A DNA stretch of 54,218 nucleotides from a virus: IMG/VR virus record IMGVR_UViG_3300030098_004525, positions 1-54,218 of that record. One strand, 5' to 3'. The notes below the pieces were generated by a model. The model had not been told where the DNA came from. It made no database searches and was given only the letters and a program-made list of their open reading frames with translations. The position numbers and the translations under genes are program-made. This document shows, in pieces, positions 15,296 to 24,027 of the stretch; the first letter of the stretch is position 1; each line of letters opens with the position of its first letter.

Positions 15296-16759
15296 TTGAA
15301 CCTGTCGGATCTCAGGACGGCCCTCCAAGAGCGGCGCGAAGACTTCTCCCAGTCTAGCGCCAAGCTCAACAGGCGCATCAATCAGGCGTACCTAGACATA
15401 TGCTCTAGGCGTAAATGGGGCTGGCTGCGTAGAACGCACCTAGCCCAAACCTTTTCCTCTGAAACCTATGCCAGCGTTTCATGTACGCAGGACGCTACGA
15501 GGGTTGATGTTCCTCAGTCGGCAATGCCGACCACCAGACTCGGCTTCAAGGGCAGGCCGAGGGACAGGCGCGTGGAGATCAACGGGCATGCTTACCGTAT
15601 CGTTCGTGTTGAAGACACGGATGCTGTCACTGGAAGTCCAGTGGCCGGAACGTGTCGAGAAATCTGGTGGCTCGACCAGCCCTTCATTGCCTCGACAGGC
15701 AACTACACGGCGACGGTTTACAACGAAGAGATCGCGCTTCCTTTGGGCGCTGAAAGAGTTATCGAGGCGATAGTTGTTTCAGACACCAGGGATGTAGGCG
15801 CAACTAGAAGCGGCACCATTGGTTCAACCGGACTACAGTCGGTATCCCCGTCTGACATGACGATGCGGGACCTAACATCAACCGGCAGGCCCAGCGTTTA
15901 CTCGGTTGTAAGAAAGTCGCCAATCCCGCCGCCCAAGAACTCTGTGAAGCTTTTTGGGACGCAACCAAGCGACCATATTTACGCTAGGTTTTCTGGGTCG
16001 CCCGCTGTGTTTGACCCACAGCCTCCCGACTCAGCGCCCGTTGAGGTGTCATCCAAGTACACCTACTGGGTTTCTCACGTAGACGTTAAGACGGGTGCAG
16101 AGTCTGCTCTTGGCCCTCCCTTTGAGGCGGATAACTCGGCGCTTAGCCTTGGCCCTGGCGCGTTTGTGCTCGACTACGATCCAAGCCTATATGGTCTGGC
16201 GATTAGGGTTTATCGAAGCAGGGACGGGGAAAGCACGCCGTTTCACTTGCAGCTTGCTGGTGCCGCTGGTGGCTCCACCGAGCATTCAGACACCCTTATT
16301 CAACACCCGATAGGAAATGTTGATGGTGCCGCAGCGTTGATCGACAGTGACTTTACCGGAGGCTTGACCGATCAAAGGCCGGATCTTGACCTTGGTTATA
16401 GGGCTCCAGACAGTGCGTCTACTATGTACATCAAGCTCTGGCCCGCTCCATCGGCTAGATACCAGCTTAAGGTTCTCTATCAGTTGGAGGCCAAGCGACT
16501 GATAGAGGATGACGACATACCTTTATTTGACGCCACCTTCCACCACCTGATCTTGGACGGTGCGGAGGCTCTCATGCTTGAGGCGGAAGACGAGCAGGGT
16601 CGGGCCAATCAGGCTAGGCAGCGGTTTGAAATGGGAGTTGCTCGCATGATCCAGAACGACCGACTAGACGGCGACCACCGAGTTGTAATGGGCGGAAGGC
16701 CCAGAGTGGTTGGAAGGCCGCAGGCGTGGCACGGCTCGTGGGACGGAACGGGTCCTTGA
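15296..16759 (+). CDS. Head-tail connector / adaptor-like protein
   Basis: A 487-aa protein. The start is TTG 15296 after a GGGGGG ribosome site; no ATG is available nearby. The N terminus (LRTALQERREDFSQSS, LNRRINQAYLDICSRRKWGWLRR) matches the opening of many podovirus tail-tube/adaptor proteins. The middle (PVEVSSKYTYWVSHVDV, LAIRVYRSRDG) looks like a fibronectin type III-like insertion. The C terminus (MYIKLWPAPSARYQLKVLYQLEAKRL, FHHLILDGAEALML) returns to the adaptor pattern. It probably bridges portal and nozzle. Confidence 0.7.
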   Translation: MNLSDLRTALQERREDFSQSSAKLNRRINQAYLDICSRRKWGWLRRTHLAQTFSSETYASVSCTQDATRVDVPQSAMPTTRLGFKGRPRDRRVEINGHAYRIVRVEDTDAVTGSPVAGTCREIWWLDQPFIASTGNYTATVYNEEIALPLGAERVIEAIVVSDTRDVGATRSGTIGSTGLQSVSPSDMTMRDLTSTGRPSVYSVVRKSPIPPPKNSVKLFGTQPSDHIYARFSGSPAVFDPQPPDSAPVEVSSKYTYWVSHVDVKTGAESALGPPFEADNSALSLGPGAFVLDYDPSLYGLAIRVYRSRDGESTPFHLQLAGAAGGSTEHSDTLIQHPIGNVDGAAALIDSDFTGGLTDQRPDLDLGYRAPDSASTMYIKLWPAPSARYQLKVLYQLEAKRLIEDDDIPLFDATFHHLILDGAEALMLEAEDEQGRANQARQRFEMGVARMIQNDRLDGDHRVVMGGRPRVVGRPQAWHGSWDGTGP

Positions 16760-16760
16760 T

Positions 16761-19571
16761 GTGGCTAGGTCTAAGGGTAGAACAGAGTATTTTGAGCCGT
16801 CTAATACAGTAGGCTTAGACACGCGCATCTGGCAGCAGCGAGGCTCTGCCAACAAGATCCTTGGTGCCGTCTTCACGATGGCTGGTGAAATCGTCAAGGT
16901 TGACGGGTGTCGTCTTCTAATTAAGTGGGATGACGATCAGCGCGTGCAGAGCGAGGTCAGGAGGGGCATTGGCGGCGGTGCCGCTGGTGGCCCCAGTGGC
17001 GGCACACAGATCCGGCACAGGCTAGCCGAAAGCTCTAAAGGAAGCTCGGCAAACCCGCTCCAAGGGCCGAGCATTTATTCTCTTGAGACGACTACCGAAG
17101 AGACAACGTGGACTCGTTCGGACAACCCATTTTCAGAGCAGAACGCCAGAAACAAGATATTCACAATCGGCCAGTTTACCTGGGGAGAAACTGTGGAGAT
17201 CATGGTTGCCTGGGGGGATGAGGATACGATCAAGATAGGCGTTGTAGAGAGCAACAGCGTCAGGCTTTTGAAGACAATCGAAATACAAACAATGGACGTT
17301 AGGCCCAGGTTCTATCCCAGGTTTGTGGACGTTGGTCAGTTTGTAATCATCTTGGTCGGTGGTCACGCGGCGATGAAGTGGGACGGCAAGGTTCTGACGG
17401 ACCTGGGAATTAAGGCCCCTCCAGAGCCGATCAAGGCTACGTTCATTCGTGGGTCGAAGGAGATTTTCTTTAAAACCTCGTCCATAGGAATAGACGACGC
17501 AGCCTCGGTCAGACTTCGTTACTACCAGACGTATATCAACAAGTACGGACAGGAGTCGGAGCTATCAGCGCCATCAAACGAAATATACATGAATGAGTAT
17601 TTCGGCCTTACGATTGGCCTTGAAAGCGCCGACGATGCGGTGGGAACGATTGCGCGGGGTGGCGACGAGGCAGATCGAAGGTCTGGCTCTGGTGGCACGA
17701 GTCTCCTGTCCGCGAAAAGGGGGCGTTCAGCCGGGGGTGGGAGTGGGCTTAACGATCAGGGTGGTCAGGGCCGTGTTGACGCAGGCGCAGCTACAGGGAC
17801 CACCAATGTGGGAAGAAAGGTGGATCCTGGCGGCGCGTTGAAGTGGGCTGATCGTGCGGCGATGGTTTTTCTTGATCTTGGAGAAGAGCCTGCTCAGGAG
17901 GACATAGTAGAGCGTGCCTTGTATCGGAGCATCAACGGCCAGCTTCCAACAGCCCTCCCAAGGAGGCTTGGCCCGAAGTCAAAGACTCACTTTGACGTTA
18001 GGCGACCGTCGAACTCTTCAGTAGATCCAGCGCCAGCGCCGGGAGATAATCTGCCTCCCCCGATGGCGACTTGGGCGTTTGCCTTTCGGGGGAGGACTTA
18101 TTACGGCGGAATATCAAACGAGCCATCGATTCTTTACTATTCGGGGCTTCATAGTCCAGAGGCCGTTAGTTCGACATCGTTCATAGAGGTGAACGCAAAC
18201 GACGCAGACAGGCTTACTGGGTGGGGCATGGCTCAAGACTATGCGATCGTTTTTAAGAAAAACAGCGCCTACCTAGTAACCCACGACAGGGCGGAGTTTC
18301 CCGTTCTGACCCCGCTTCAGGCTACCTTTGGGGCCATTAGCGATAGGGCTGTGGTTAGCATAGACAACAGAACCTACTTCATGTCTGACGTAGGGGTTCA
18401 CGTTTTTGACGGAAGCAAGTTCACTAGAATATCGAAGATCCTAGATCAAATGGTTAGGAACCTTCCTGACTACTCTAGGGACAATGCGGTTATGTGGGCC
18501 AATGCGGCAGACGAGCGCGTTTACTTGGCGGTAAGCGCAAACCCAGGCTCTGAGAACAACGAGGTTTGGGTTATCCACACAGACACCGGGGCATTCAGCA
18601 GAATTGCTGGCAGGGAAGTGACGCACGGCATCTCGTACAAGGGAGAGTCGATAGTTGCCCTGTATAACAACGGAAGCGGGTTCCCAGACCTGTACCTGTG
18701 GGGTGGTGGTCATCAGGTAGACAAGGCCGCGCACACAGGAATACAGGGCGGCATTTGGTCGGTGGTGACTGAAACGATTGTTGAAACCGATCCATTTACG
18801 GGGATGTCTACGACAAGCACGGAAATAACAGAGGCTGGAGATCCTGTGGACCTTACAATCCCAGGAACACCAACCTGGGACGACTCATACCCGCCACAAC
18901 CGATTCCATACCTGCATGACTTTGCAGGCATTCGGTACGACATAGGTGGCCCAATACTCGGAGACTACGAAACTGAGTGGATGGAGGTGGGCGATCCGAA
19001 TACAGACAAAAGGTTCTACAAGATAGCTCTCTACTTTGTTCAAACAGGCAACGTGGACCTGAACGTAGAGTGGTGTCTTGATTGGGACGATAGGAAGGCG
19101 GCTGGATCGACCACCATCAATCTTCAGGCAGACGACGCCACAACATGGTCAATGCAAGACGAAAACGGCGAACACCAGTTGTGGGATGTGGACAGCGACA
19201 AGAAGTGGGACAAGAGGCGGGTTGTAACAAAGATAATCGACCTAAATGAGGCCCACGGAAAGTGCATTAGGTTTAGGTTTCACACAGGGTTTAGGCCGAA
19301 GGAACCGGTTACAGAATACGACGCGCCTTACATCATTGGAGAAACCATTTCCACGGTTCCGTTTAGCGATGGTGTGAACCTAGTGACGATGCCCAACGTG
19401 GCGCTTCTTGCTCAGTCAGGGACGACAATGACAGCCGCGCCAAACGACGCGGTTAGAGCCCCAGACAAGCCGAAGTATGAGCCGTGGAGGCTAGTCGGGT
19501 GGCACCTGTTCTTAGAGGATCATGGCGTTAGAAGCAGGGGGACTGACGGTATAAGAGAAACAAAGGTTTAG
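16761..19571 (+). CDS. Tail nozzle / tail tubular protein B-like
   Basis: A 936-aa protein. I start it at GTG 16761, one base after the preceding stop; an upstream ATG would overlap far into the adaptor gene. The middle (YAIVFKKNSAYLVTHD, FGAISDRAVVSIDNRTYFMSDVGVHVFDGSK) is the beta-propeller-like pattern of P22 gp10/T7 gp12-type nozzle proteins. Two Gly-rich, low-complexity stretches occur, at about 70-95 and 295-360; the second is unusual enough that a pair of compensating frameshifts is possible. The protein likely forms the tube through which DNA leaves the head. Confidence 0.75.
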   Translation: MARSKGRTEYFEPSNTVGLDTRIWQQRGSANKILGAVFTMAGEIVKVDGCRLLIKWDDDQRVQSEVRRGIGGGAAGGPSGGTQIRHRLAESSKGSSANPLQGPSIYSLETTTEETTWTRSDNPFSEQNARNKIFTIGQFTWGETVEIMVAWGDEDTIKIGVVESNSVRLLKTIEIQTMDVRPRFYPRFVDVGQFVIILVGGHAAMKWDGKVLTDLGIKAPPEPIKATFIRGSKEIFFKTSSIGIDDAASVRLRYYQTYINKYGQESELSAPSNEIYMNEYFGLTIGLESADDAVGTIARGGDEADRRSGSGGTSLLSAKRGRSAGGGSGLNDQGGQGRVDAGAATGTTNVGRKVDPGGALKWADRAAMVFLDLGEEPAQEDIVERALYRSINGQLPTALPRRLGPKSKTHFDVRRPSNSSVDPAPAPGDNLPPPMATWAFAFRGRTYYGGISNEPSILYYSGLHSPEAVSSTSFIEVNANDADRLTGWGMAQDYAIVFKKNSAYLVTHDRAEFPVLTPLQATFGAISDRAVVSIDNRTYFMSDVGVHVFDGSKFTRISKILDQMVRNLPDYSRDNAVMWANAADERVYLAVSANPGSENNEVWVIHTDTGAFSRIAGREVTHGISYKGESIVALYNNGSGFPDLYLWGGGHQVDKAAHTGIQGGIWSVVTETIVETDPFTGMSTTSTEITEAGDPVDLTIPGTPTWDDSYPPQPIPYLHDFAGIRYDIGGPILGDYETEWMEVGDPNTDKRFYKIALYFVQTGNVDLNVEWCLDWDDRKAAGSTTINLQADDATTWSMQDENGEHQLWDVDSDKKWDKRRVVTKIIDLNEAHGKCIRFRFHTGFRPKEPVTEYDAPYIIGETISTVPFSDGVNLVTMPNVALLAQSGTTMTAAPNDAVRAPDKPKYEPWRLVGWHLFLEDHGVRSRGTDGIRETKV

Positions 19572-19573
19572 TT

Positions 19574-19774
19574 GTGGCCGAGAGAGATGTTAAAAAGTTG
19601 GCGGGGCTGGTTTCCGAGACAGACCTTGGAATACCCATGTCTCTGATCACTTCAGACCTCCTTACTGCGACCAACAGGGCGCTGTCGTCAACGGGCTCGC
19701 CCAAAATAAGCGACCTAGAGGACGACGCTTCTGTTGCCAGGGCTGTGAGGGCGCTTGAAAGGGAGGTTGGGTAG
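19574..19774 (+). CDS. 66-aa small protein in tail operon
   Basis: It starts with GTG 19574, two bases after the nozzle stop, and its last codons contain GGGAGGTTGGG, the ribosome site of the next gene. The peptide is helical and charged (MAERDVKKLAGLVSETDLGIP, VARAVRALEREVG). No family is recognised. It could be an assembly chaperone or a minor tail component. Confidence 0.65.
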   Translation: MAERDVKKLAGLVSETDLGIPMSLITSDLLTATNRALSSTGSPKISDLEDDASVARAVRALEREVG

Positions 19775-19775
19775 C

Positions 19776-20474
19776 ATGCACTACAGGGCGAAAGAGTTTC
19801 CCCTTAGAGGTCACATCGCAGATGCCGACGCGCTAATGCGTGAGATGAACCGTGCGATGACCGCTGTTGATGGCGGGATTGATCAAAACAACATCCACGA
19901 CAGTTCAATATCCTACAACTTAATCCGCGACTCATACGGGCCAAACTACATGAGGTCGCCCTCTGTGGTTGGCTCGTCGGATAGCTCAACTGGTCTGTTT
20001 ACCCAGGTGCAGAGTGCGGGCTTTTCTCCCAGCCTAACGTCGGCAGTGAACTCTTATGACGGCCTTGAGGAGGAGGTCGATAAGAACGTGTCATGGGAGT
20101 GGTTTCATAGAACCGCCGCCATTCAAATGAACATAGAGTTGGAGCTTAGAGAAACGACTGTCCTGTGGCTTGTTATTAACGGACAGGTGCAGCTTCCAAA
20201 TCAGTCGGGCGGCACACAGGGTGTAAGGTCAATAAACGAGTATGACGTTAGGTTTATGGTGAACAACACGCCGCTAGATGAGATGGGGACATTCTCATGC
20301 ACGGTCAACGAGGGCTTTATGCCGTTTCACCTTCAAACATGCACCGTGGTTCGCCCAGGAATGAACAGGATAAAGGCGCAAATAAGAGACAGGTCTTATA
20401 GGGCAGTGTCGGCTACGACACCTGTGTTGAAGTACACGGGGACATACATGTACGCATACGGGTATGCAAGGTAA
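19776..20474 (+). CDS. Tail-appendage protein A (beta-rich)
   Basis: A 232-aa protein from ATG 19776 with GGAGG nine bases upstream. The N terminus (REMNRAMTAVDGGIDQNNIHDSSISYNLIRDSYG) is a helical anchor followed by a beta-rich domain (MNIELELRETTVLWLVINGQVQLPN; TCTVVRPGMNRIKAQIRDRSYR). The next two genes encode proteins of a similar plan, a short N-terminal anchor with an INxxHIxxG-like stretch and then beta strands, so the three may be paralogous or co-assembling spike/fibre parts. It ends in TAATG with the next gene. Confidence 0.65.
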   Translation: MHYRAKEFPLRGHIADADALMREMNRAMTAVDGGIDQNNIHDSSISYNLIRDSYGPNYMRSPSVVGSSDSSTGLFTQVQSAGFSPSLTSAVNSYDGLEEEVDKNVSWEWFHRTAAIQMNIELELRETTVLWLVINGQVQLPNQSGGTQGVRSINEYDVRFMVNNTPLDEMGTFSCTVNEGFMPFHLQTCTVVRPGMNRIKAQIRDRSYRAVSATTPVLKYTGTYMYAYGYAR

Positions 20475-21223
20475 TGCCGATAACACCAACAGACCACAAC
20501 CTGGGGCTAAAGCACCTAATCGAGCCAGGGGAGGATCTCAGCGCGGTCAAGGTGCGAGAGAATATAGATCGCATACGTGTTGCGACGAACACGATGGTGG
20601 ACTCTTCAATCGAGCCAGGGGCGATCAACACCCGCCACATTGACAATGGCGAGCCCTCCGAAGCCCACTCCGACGCATACTTCAAAACGATTTTTCACGA
20701 CGCCTCTGAAACTGATTTCGCGCTACCAAACAGCACCAGTTACACAGAGATATGGACCGTTGCGTTCGGCGGCACTACGCCAAGCGTGCCAAGCGCGCCA
20801 ATGTTTGTGGAAATCAGACTTTCTGTTGCGGATCAGAACGTCTATTCCGCAGCAGGCCCCACGGGACTTGATGCTAGGTATTGGTTCCAAGCCCAGGTGG
20901 CGTGCCCCCACTCTGGCTCGCTGGCCTTGCCGATTGTGAGGGACAGCAGCAGCGCAGGAATCACACAAAATCCAATTCGGTCCATCACCCTTTCGGCGTC
21001 AGACGAGCCACACGACACGGGTGACGCCTACTCTGGGTACCTTGAAAGAAAGCAGGTTGTGCTGGCGTTTCCATATGTGCCGTCGCCCGTTGGGCCAGAA
21101 TTAACGTCACTGAAGGTGTCAGTCTTTACAAAGACAACAAACTACGCCGGGACAGGGGCCGCAAACGCATCTACAGCTAAGATATTAAGCTCAGACATAA
21201 CGGTAAGGTGCATCAAGCGATAA
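20474..21223 (+). CDS. Tail-appendage protein B (beta-rich)
   Basis: A 249-aa protein whose ATG overlaps the previous TAA. The N terminus (LGLKHLIEPGEDLSAVKVRENIDRIRV, then SSIEPGAINTRHIDNG) resembles the particle-proximal part of phage spikes, with a long beta region after it (MFVEIRLSVADQNVY, ERKQVVLAFPY). No enzyme motif is seen. It probably forms part of the adsorption apparatus with the flanking genes. Confidence 0.65.
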   Translation: MPITPTDHNLGLKHLIEPGEDLSAVKVRENIDRIRVATNTMVDSSIEPGAINTRHIDNGEPSEAHSDAYFKTIFHDASETDFALPNSTSYTEIWTVAFGGTTPSVPSAPMFVEIRLSVADQNVYSAAGPTGLDARYWFQAQVACPHSGSLALPIVRDSSSAGITQNPIRSITLSASDEPHDTGDAYSGYLERKQVVLAFPYVPSPVGPELTSLKVSVFTKTTNYAGTGAANASTAKILSSDITVRCIKR

Positions 21224-22101
21224 TGTCCAAATACGTCCCACAAGTTACTGGCATATCTCGCGGTCGGGCCTTCTCACACAAGCCTGTAACCAACTGCTTT
21301 CTTGATCTTGAAAAGTCTATTAACGGAGAGGTCAACCAAGAGAACTTCGAAGAAGACAAGGTTCTAGGAATTAGAAGCCTGCACGAAAGGTCTTTGACAG
21401 AGACTTTTAGGTCGCGCCAGCTTATCTGGAACGAAGAGGCTGTGTGGGTGTTTGGGTTTAGGTCTGGAAGCACCACAAACTTTACCGATCATCTGGGCAT
21501 AAACAACAACCTCTATACCGTGGAGGAGGCTGCCACAAGGGTGCTTATCCCGCATAGCTGCGTAGTAGAGGTCCATTCACAAATACAAATCGACTCAATA
21601 CTGTGGTCGGCGTTAGATCAGTCCAATGAAGCTGGGGGAACCTCTTTGGCGGCTCTTGGAAAAAACGCTGGCGGTGCTATCGCTACAGCAGAAATGCCAG
21701 GGCTAGACTTAAAGTTCTGGCTTTACGCGGGCGACATAGGCGCAACCACGTATACCCTTCTGGACGAGGCGTATCTAAGCGTAAGAATGGACGAAACAAC
21801 GGACGCATCTTTCTCGGTTTCTAGACAAAAGCTGCGGCGGGGTCACACGGTTCATTTGAATGCAATCGAGACGGTTTCTGTGGACGACGACAGCGTTAGA
21901 GTCGGCAAGGCAAGGGACTATTTTGTTAGGGTTAGTGGCGTCTTTCAAGAGAGTGAGCAAGAGGACGGAACCGTTAGGGCGGCGGTAGATGTCGCTCAGC
22001 TTGCATACGCAACTGTAAGAAGCAAGGCTAGACACCTAACCGCAACCGCGTATTACGGAAGCAAGGCAGAGTCTGCGTCTTCAAAGATAGGTGCTCCATA
22101 A
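21223..22101 (+). CDS. Tail-appendage protein C (beta-rich)
   Basis: A 292-aa protein from ATG 21223, overlapping the previous TAA (TAATG); a GTG 15 bases upstream is less likely. An N-terminal helical stretch (FLDLEKSINGEVNQENFEEDKVLGIRSLHERSLTE) is followed by beta strands (EAVWVFGFRSGSTTNF, VVEVHSQIQIDSILW). It resembles the two preceding proteins in layout. No catalytic motif is seen. Confidence 0.65.
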   Translation: MSKYVPQVTGISRGRAFSHKPVTNCFLDLEKSINGEVNQENFEEDKVLGIRSLHERSLTETFRSRQLIWNEEAVWVFGFRSGSTTNFTDHLGINNNLYTVEEAATRVLIPHSCVVEVHSQIQIDSILWSALDQSNEAGGTSLAALGKNAGGAIATAEMPGLDLKFWLYAGDIGATTYTLLDEAYLSVRMDETTDASFSVSRQKLRRGHTVHLNAIETVSVDDDSVRVGKARDYFVRVSGVFQESEQEDGTVRAAVDVAQLAYATVRSKARHLTATAYYGSKAESASSKIGAP

Positions 22102-23138
22102 TGACAAAGGCTTACAAGGGATACGAAGACCTTCTTGACGACTTTCAGGGCGGAATAATGCCGTATGAGACGTTTAGTGCCGAGAGGGGGATGCGGCAAT
22201 ACGGCAAAGAGCTAGCGGCCCAGGCAGAGATGACAAGGCAGTTGAAAGATGCCGAGCCAGAGGGGGCTGTGTCCAGCTTCCGGTCGCCAGGAAGAAGGTC
22301 GCCATATCTTCACGGGAAGGATGTGGCAAGGTTTGCAAAGAGGCGCGGAAAGCTGGCCGGAATGAGGGCCAGGGTGTCTGGAGAGGCGCTTGGGGAAGAG
22401 CAGCTAAACAAGCGCAGGTATTTGTACGAGCAGATGCAGGACGAGATAGCTGCCATGCGTGCCGAGCAACAGGCGAAGAAGAAGAAGCAACAGCAGGTTA
22501 TCAAGGCGATTGGTCAGGTTTCGGCCATGGGAATCGGGATGATGACTCAGGCTGGGTCTATAGCCAAGAAGTATGACGCGCTGTCTCCCGTAAACGATGT
22601 AGTGGAAACAGAGGTTGATGAGTCGGCTGAGGCTGATGATGCGATTGTGGAGGCGCTGGATACAGACGCAGACGCTATCGAGGGCACTAGAGCTAGGCAG
22701 GATGAGGTTGTTAGCAAGAGTGAACTGGATCGGTCGGAAGACGATCCTTTAATGGGTGGCGCAGAAGAGGCTCTTGCGGATTTTTCGGAAGAGTATGGAG
22801 CGAGTATTTCGGGCCAGGGCAGGAAGGACCTTCTTCGCCCGCAGCTTGAGCAGGCTTCGCAACTAATAAAAGAAGCGAAGGCGGAGCTTGATGCGGCGAG
22901 GTCTGATTGGCTTAGTAGGGGGGTGGTTGGCGGAGAATCCGGTAAGAGGGCGGAAGAGGCGCTGGCTGCTGCTCAAGATAGGTACGACCGGTTGATCATG
23001 GCATACAAGTCGGTGTACCCAGAGGCGGGTGGCTATGAGGAATACTCTACGGTGGGTGGTTATGAAGAGTCTTTACAAGAAGTCTCGCCTTCTATGTTGG
23101 TGTGGGACGATGAACCATTTATAGCTGGGCAGCGGTAG
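22101..23138 (+). CDS. Internal coiled-coil virion protein
   Basis: A 345-aa protein, strongly helical and charged, starting in another TAATG overlap. Long coiled-coil segments lie at about 85-135 (YEQMQDEIAAMRAEQQAKKKKQQQ) and 245-300 (LEQASQLIKEAKAELDAARSDWLS), with an acidic stretch between (VVETEVDESAEADDAIVE). A short hydrophobic segment (IGQVSAMGIGMMTQAG) sits near 140. Position between spike-like genes and the large internal proteins suggests an ejected core protein. Confidence 0.65.
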   Translation: MTKAYKGYEDLLDDFQGGIMPYETFSAERGMRQYGKELAAQAEMTRQLKDAEPEGAVSSFRSPGRRSPYLHGKDVARFAKRRGKLAGMRARVSGEALGEEQLNKRRYLYEQMQDEIAAMRAEQQAKKKKQQQVIKAIGQVSAMGIGMMTQAGSIAKKYDALSPVNDVVETEVDESAEADDAIVEALDTDADAIEGTRARQDEVVSKSELDRSEDDPLMGGAEEALADFSEEYGASISGQGRKDLLRPQLEQASQLIKEAKAELDAARSDWLSRGVVGGESGKRAEEALAAAQDRYDRLIMAYKSVYPEAGGYEEYSTVGGYEESLQEVSPSMLVWDDEPFIAGQR

Positions 23139-23156
23139 GCAGAAAGGGAAGAGAAG

Positions 23157-24026
23157 ATGGCAAGAGGCAACGAAAGAACTTCAAGGGAGTCTCAGTACGA
23201 CGAGCGGCGAGAGCCCCAGCGAGAGCGTGAGAGGGTTTCGCGAGCGCGTAGTGAGGGTGGTGTGTCTCAAAGAATCTATGAGCGACAGATTTTGCCCGGT
23301 CAGGTGGAGGCGGTTGAAGAGCAAATGGGCGCTATGAAGAGAGCGTCTAGCATGGAGGAGGCTGCTGCCTCAGCGCGTGCTCGCGACATCTCAAGAGGCT
23401 TGAAGGGTACTGCCCCAGGAGGCTTTGAGGACACTCTTAGGGGGTCTATAACGCAAGAGGCTGGCGCGGCCCTTGGCTACGAGTCAGCCCTGCGAGGGGC
23501 GAAGGCGCAGCAGGAGGTTCAAGACCCGTCCAGAATGGCTCCTATCGTCGCACAACGTGAGAAGGAGTTGATTAAGCTGGAGGAGGAGATAGCCGATCAA
23601 GAGACTGCGGGTCAAGCCATTGCCACGGTTAGTGCAACTGCTGGTGGTGTCATGTTGGCTGGCGCGACGATTGCGTCTCTGGGTACTACTGCGGGTCCTG
23701 CCGCTCCTGTTGTGGCGGTGATAGGAGCGGTCGTGGCGATTGCTGGCGCGATTGCTGGGTTGGCGGCATCGGGCGAGGCTCGGCCTAGTAGAAGGGGTGC
23801 AATAAAAGAAGCCAAGGAGAAGTACGATCCCTCAAAGGTCAGGGAGGTTAACTTTGCTACCGCACTTGGCTCGTCACAACGCGGCGCAAGGGGTTATCTG
23901 GGGAGTCAATTTACGGGAGGCACTGCAACGGGAGCGGGTGTCGAATCGAGGATTTCCAACTTTGGCGGGAAGGCCCCCAAGGCAGAGGAAGCAGCGCCCT
24001 GGACCCAGTTTACCGGAGTAAGTTGA
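23157..24026 (+). CDS. Internal virion protein with membrane-spanning hairpin
   Basis: A 289-aa protein whose first 100 residues are Arg/Glu-rich and hydrophilic. A long Ala/Gly/Val stretch near 160-205 (TAGGVMLAGATIASLG; VVAVIGAVVAIAGAIAGLAASG) could form two membrane helices. The C terminus is Gly-rich. Podovirus ejection proteins often carry such segments, which enter the host membrane during infection. AGGGAAGAGAAG before the ATG serves as ribosome site. Confidence 0.65.
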   Translation: MARGNERTSRESQYDERREPQRERERVSRARSEGGVSQRIYERQILPGQVEAVEEQMGAMKRASSMEEAAASARARDISRGLKGTAPGGFEDTLRGSITQEAGAALGYESALRGAKAQQEVQDPSRMAPIVAQREKELIKLEEEIADQETAGQAIATVSATAGGVMLAGATIASLGTTAGPAAPVVAVIGAVVAIAGAIAGLAASGEARPSRRGAIKEAKEKYDPSKVREVNFATALGSSQRGARGYLGSQFTGGTATGAGVESRISNFGGKAPKAEEAAPWTQFTGVS

Positions 24027-24027
24027 G

